From assembly GCA_015680685.1 (NCBI GenBank), contig MNCI01011846.1, forward strand, positions 236,732 to 291,140: a stretch of 54,409 nt of DNA. The letters are read 5' to 3'. Position numbers and translations under genes: made by a program. The notes under the pieces were generated by a model. That model was not told the DNA's origin, searched no databases, and saw only the letters and a list, made by a program, of their open reading frames with translations. The DNA is from Gnetum montanum (Eukaryota > Streptophyta > Gnetopsida > Gnetales > Gnetaceae). Shown piece after piece: positions 53,815-54,409 of this stretch; within the stretch, counting starts at the first letter, position 1, and every line of letters begins with the position of its first letter.

Positions 53815-54409
53815 GAAGCTAGATTCTTCCTTGAGATTATGGTTAAAAAATTGAAAATAGATTTTTAATAAAATGTGCATATTACTTCTTTTACATTATC
53901 ATTAAGGAAGGTTTAAACTTGATAGACTTGAATTCTATTATTATTTCCTTTCTTGTTTGCCAAGGGGCAAAAAGGCTTTTCTTAGAAAAATCATTTTTAT
54001 GGTCAAATATTTAATTTTCAAGAAAATAAACAATGTAATGTAATGTCATGTAGCATTAATAATATCATCATGTCTATAGATTAAAAATATTTTTTTTTCT
54101 TTTCTATAGCAAATGCATTATTAATGTGCAGTATTAATGCTAATATGTCTAAAATATATAAAGTTCATAAAGAATTTAACTAAGTTAACTATATATTAAA
54201 CATTCATATGTATAATTGAAAAAATGTAAATATCTTTTTATCCCTAAATATTAGCTATGCTAGTTTAAGTATCCAATTTCAATTTCACTGATTTTCAGAA
54301 AAAGATTTTCATATTTAATCACATTCATAATAGTTAAGCTATGCTTAACAATATAAATGACAAATCATAAAGGGGTAAAGATACCAACTATGACAACATA
54401 ATAGGGGTC

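Larger units (their letters stand above)
51780..54409 (-). other. Probable MADS-box intron, to the window edge
   Basis: AT-rich, and no further MADS exon was found. It contains an 18-base T run (about 51918-51935), a diverged repeat zone (52200-53190), an 85-bp duplication (53481-53650) and a 43-bp duplication (53728-53814). Confidence 0.55.

Overview
This is an AT-rich nuclear fragment of a seed-plant genome. About the first 47 kb is a nest of decayed LTR retrotransposons. The last 3 to 4 kb holds the 3' end of a minus-strand host gene that I read as a TM3/SOC1-type MIKC MADS-box gene. The high retroelement load, the old unpurged copies and the style of the MADS C-terminus fit a large-genome plant such as a gymnosperm, but the species is inference.

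Layout: (1) 1-399, a minus-strand LTR running off the left edge. (2) 400-8843, element A (+): Ty3/gypsy protease, RT, RNase H and integrase, then an accessory coiled-coil ORF (ORF2) and a 3' LTR. (3) 8844-21953, element D (-): a Tat-like gag/protease element, split by element C and also cut by A. (4) 10640-19353, element C (-): complete, LTR to LTR, with gag and ORF2 but no pol. (5) 22447-43538, element E (+): a Tat/Ogre-like element with pol carrying two RNase H domains. It is split by about 12 kb of inserted sequence that includes element B. (6) 28122-36543, element B (+): the same gag + ORF2, pol-less plan as C. (7) 43539-46890, a second Tat-like pol fragment (F2) abutting E's 3' LTR. (8) 46890-50640, unassigned AT-rich DNA with a possible solo LTR and decayed tRNA-SINE-like pieces. 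(9) 50640-54409, the MADS-box gene 3' end (-): terminal exon 51158-51373, a 42-bp exon at 51738-51779, and intron to the right edge.

The most interesting biology is the B/C family. Two independently inserted copies share LTRs, a primer binding site, gag, a spacer, an internal promoter-like block with a second polypurine tract, and a roughly 930-codon coiled-coil ORF2, yet neither has pol. Element A carries pol plus a homologous ORF2, so an A-like element could have supplied enzymes in trans (inference). The U3 regions and the internal promoter share clustered palindromic GATATCGC motifs above a TATA box. In the MADS gene, the terminal-exon splice acceptor is present in three tandem copies, and the two extra copies lead quickly to stop codons.

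Most retroelement ORFs are broken by stops of the C-to-T/G-to-A type. Assembly flaws are also visible: three single Ns, of which two sit between duplicated flanks and one replaces about 315 bp, and a 25-N gap that should be about 82 bp.
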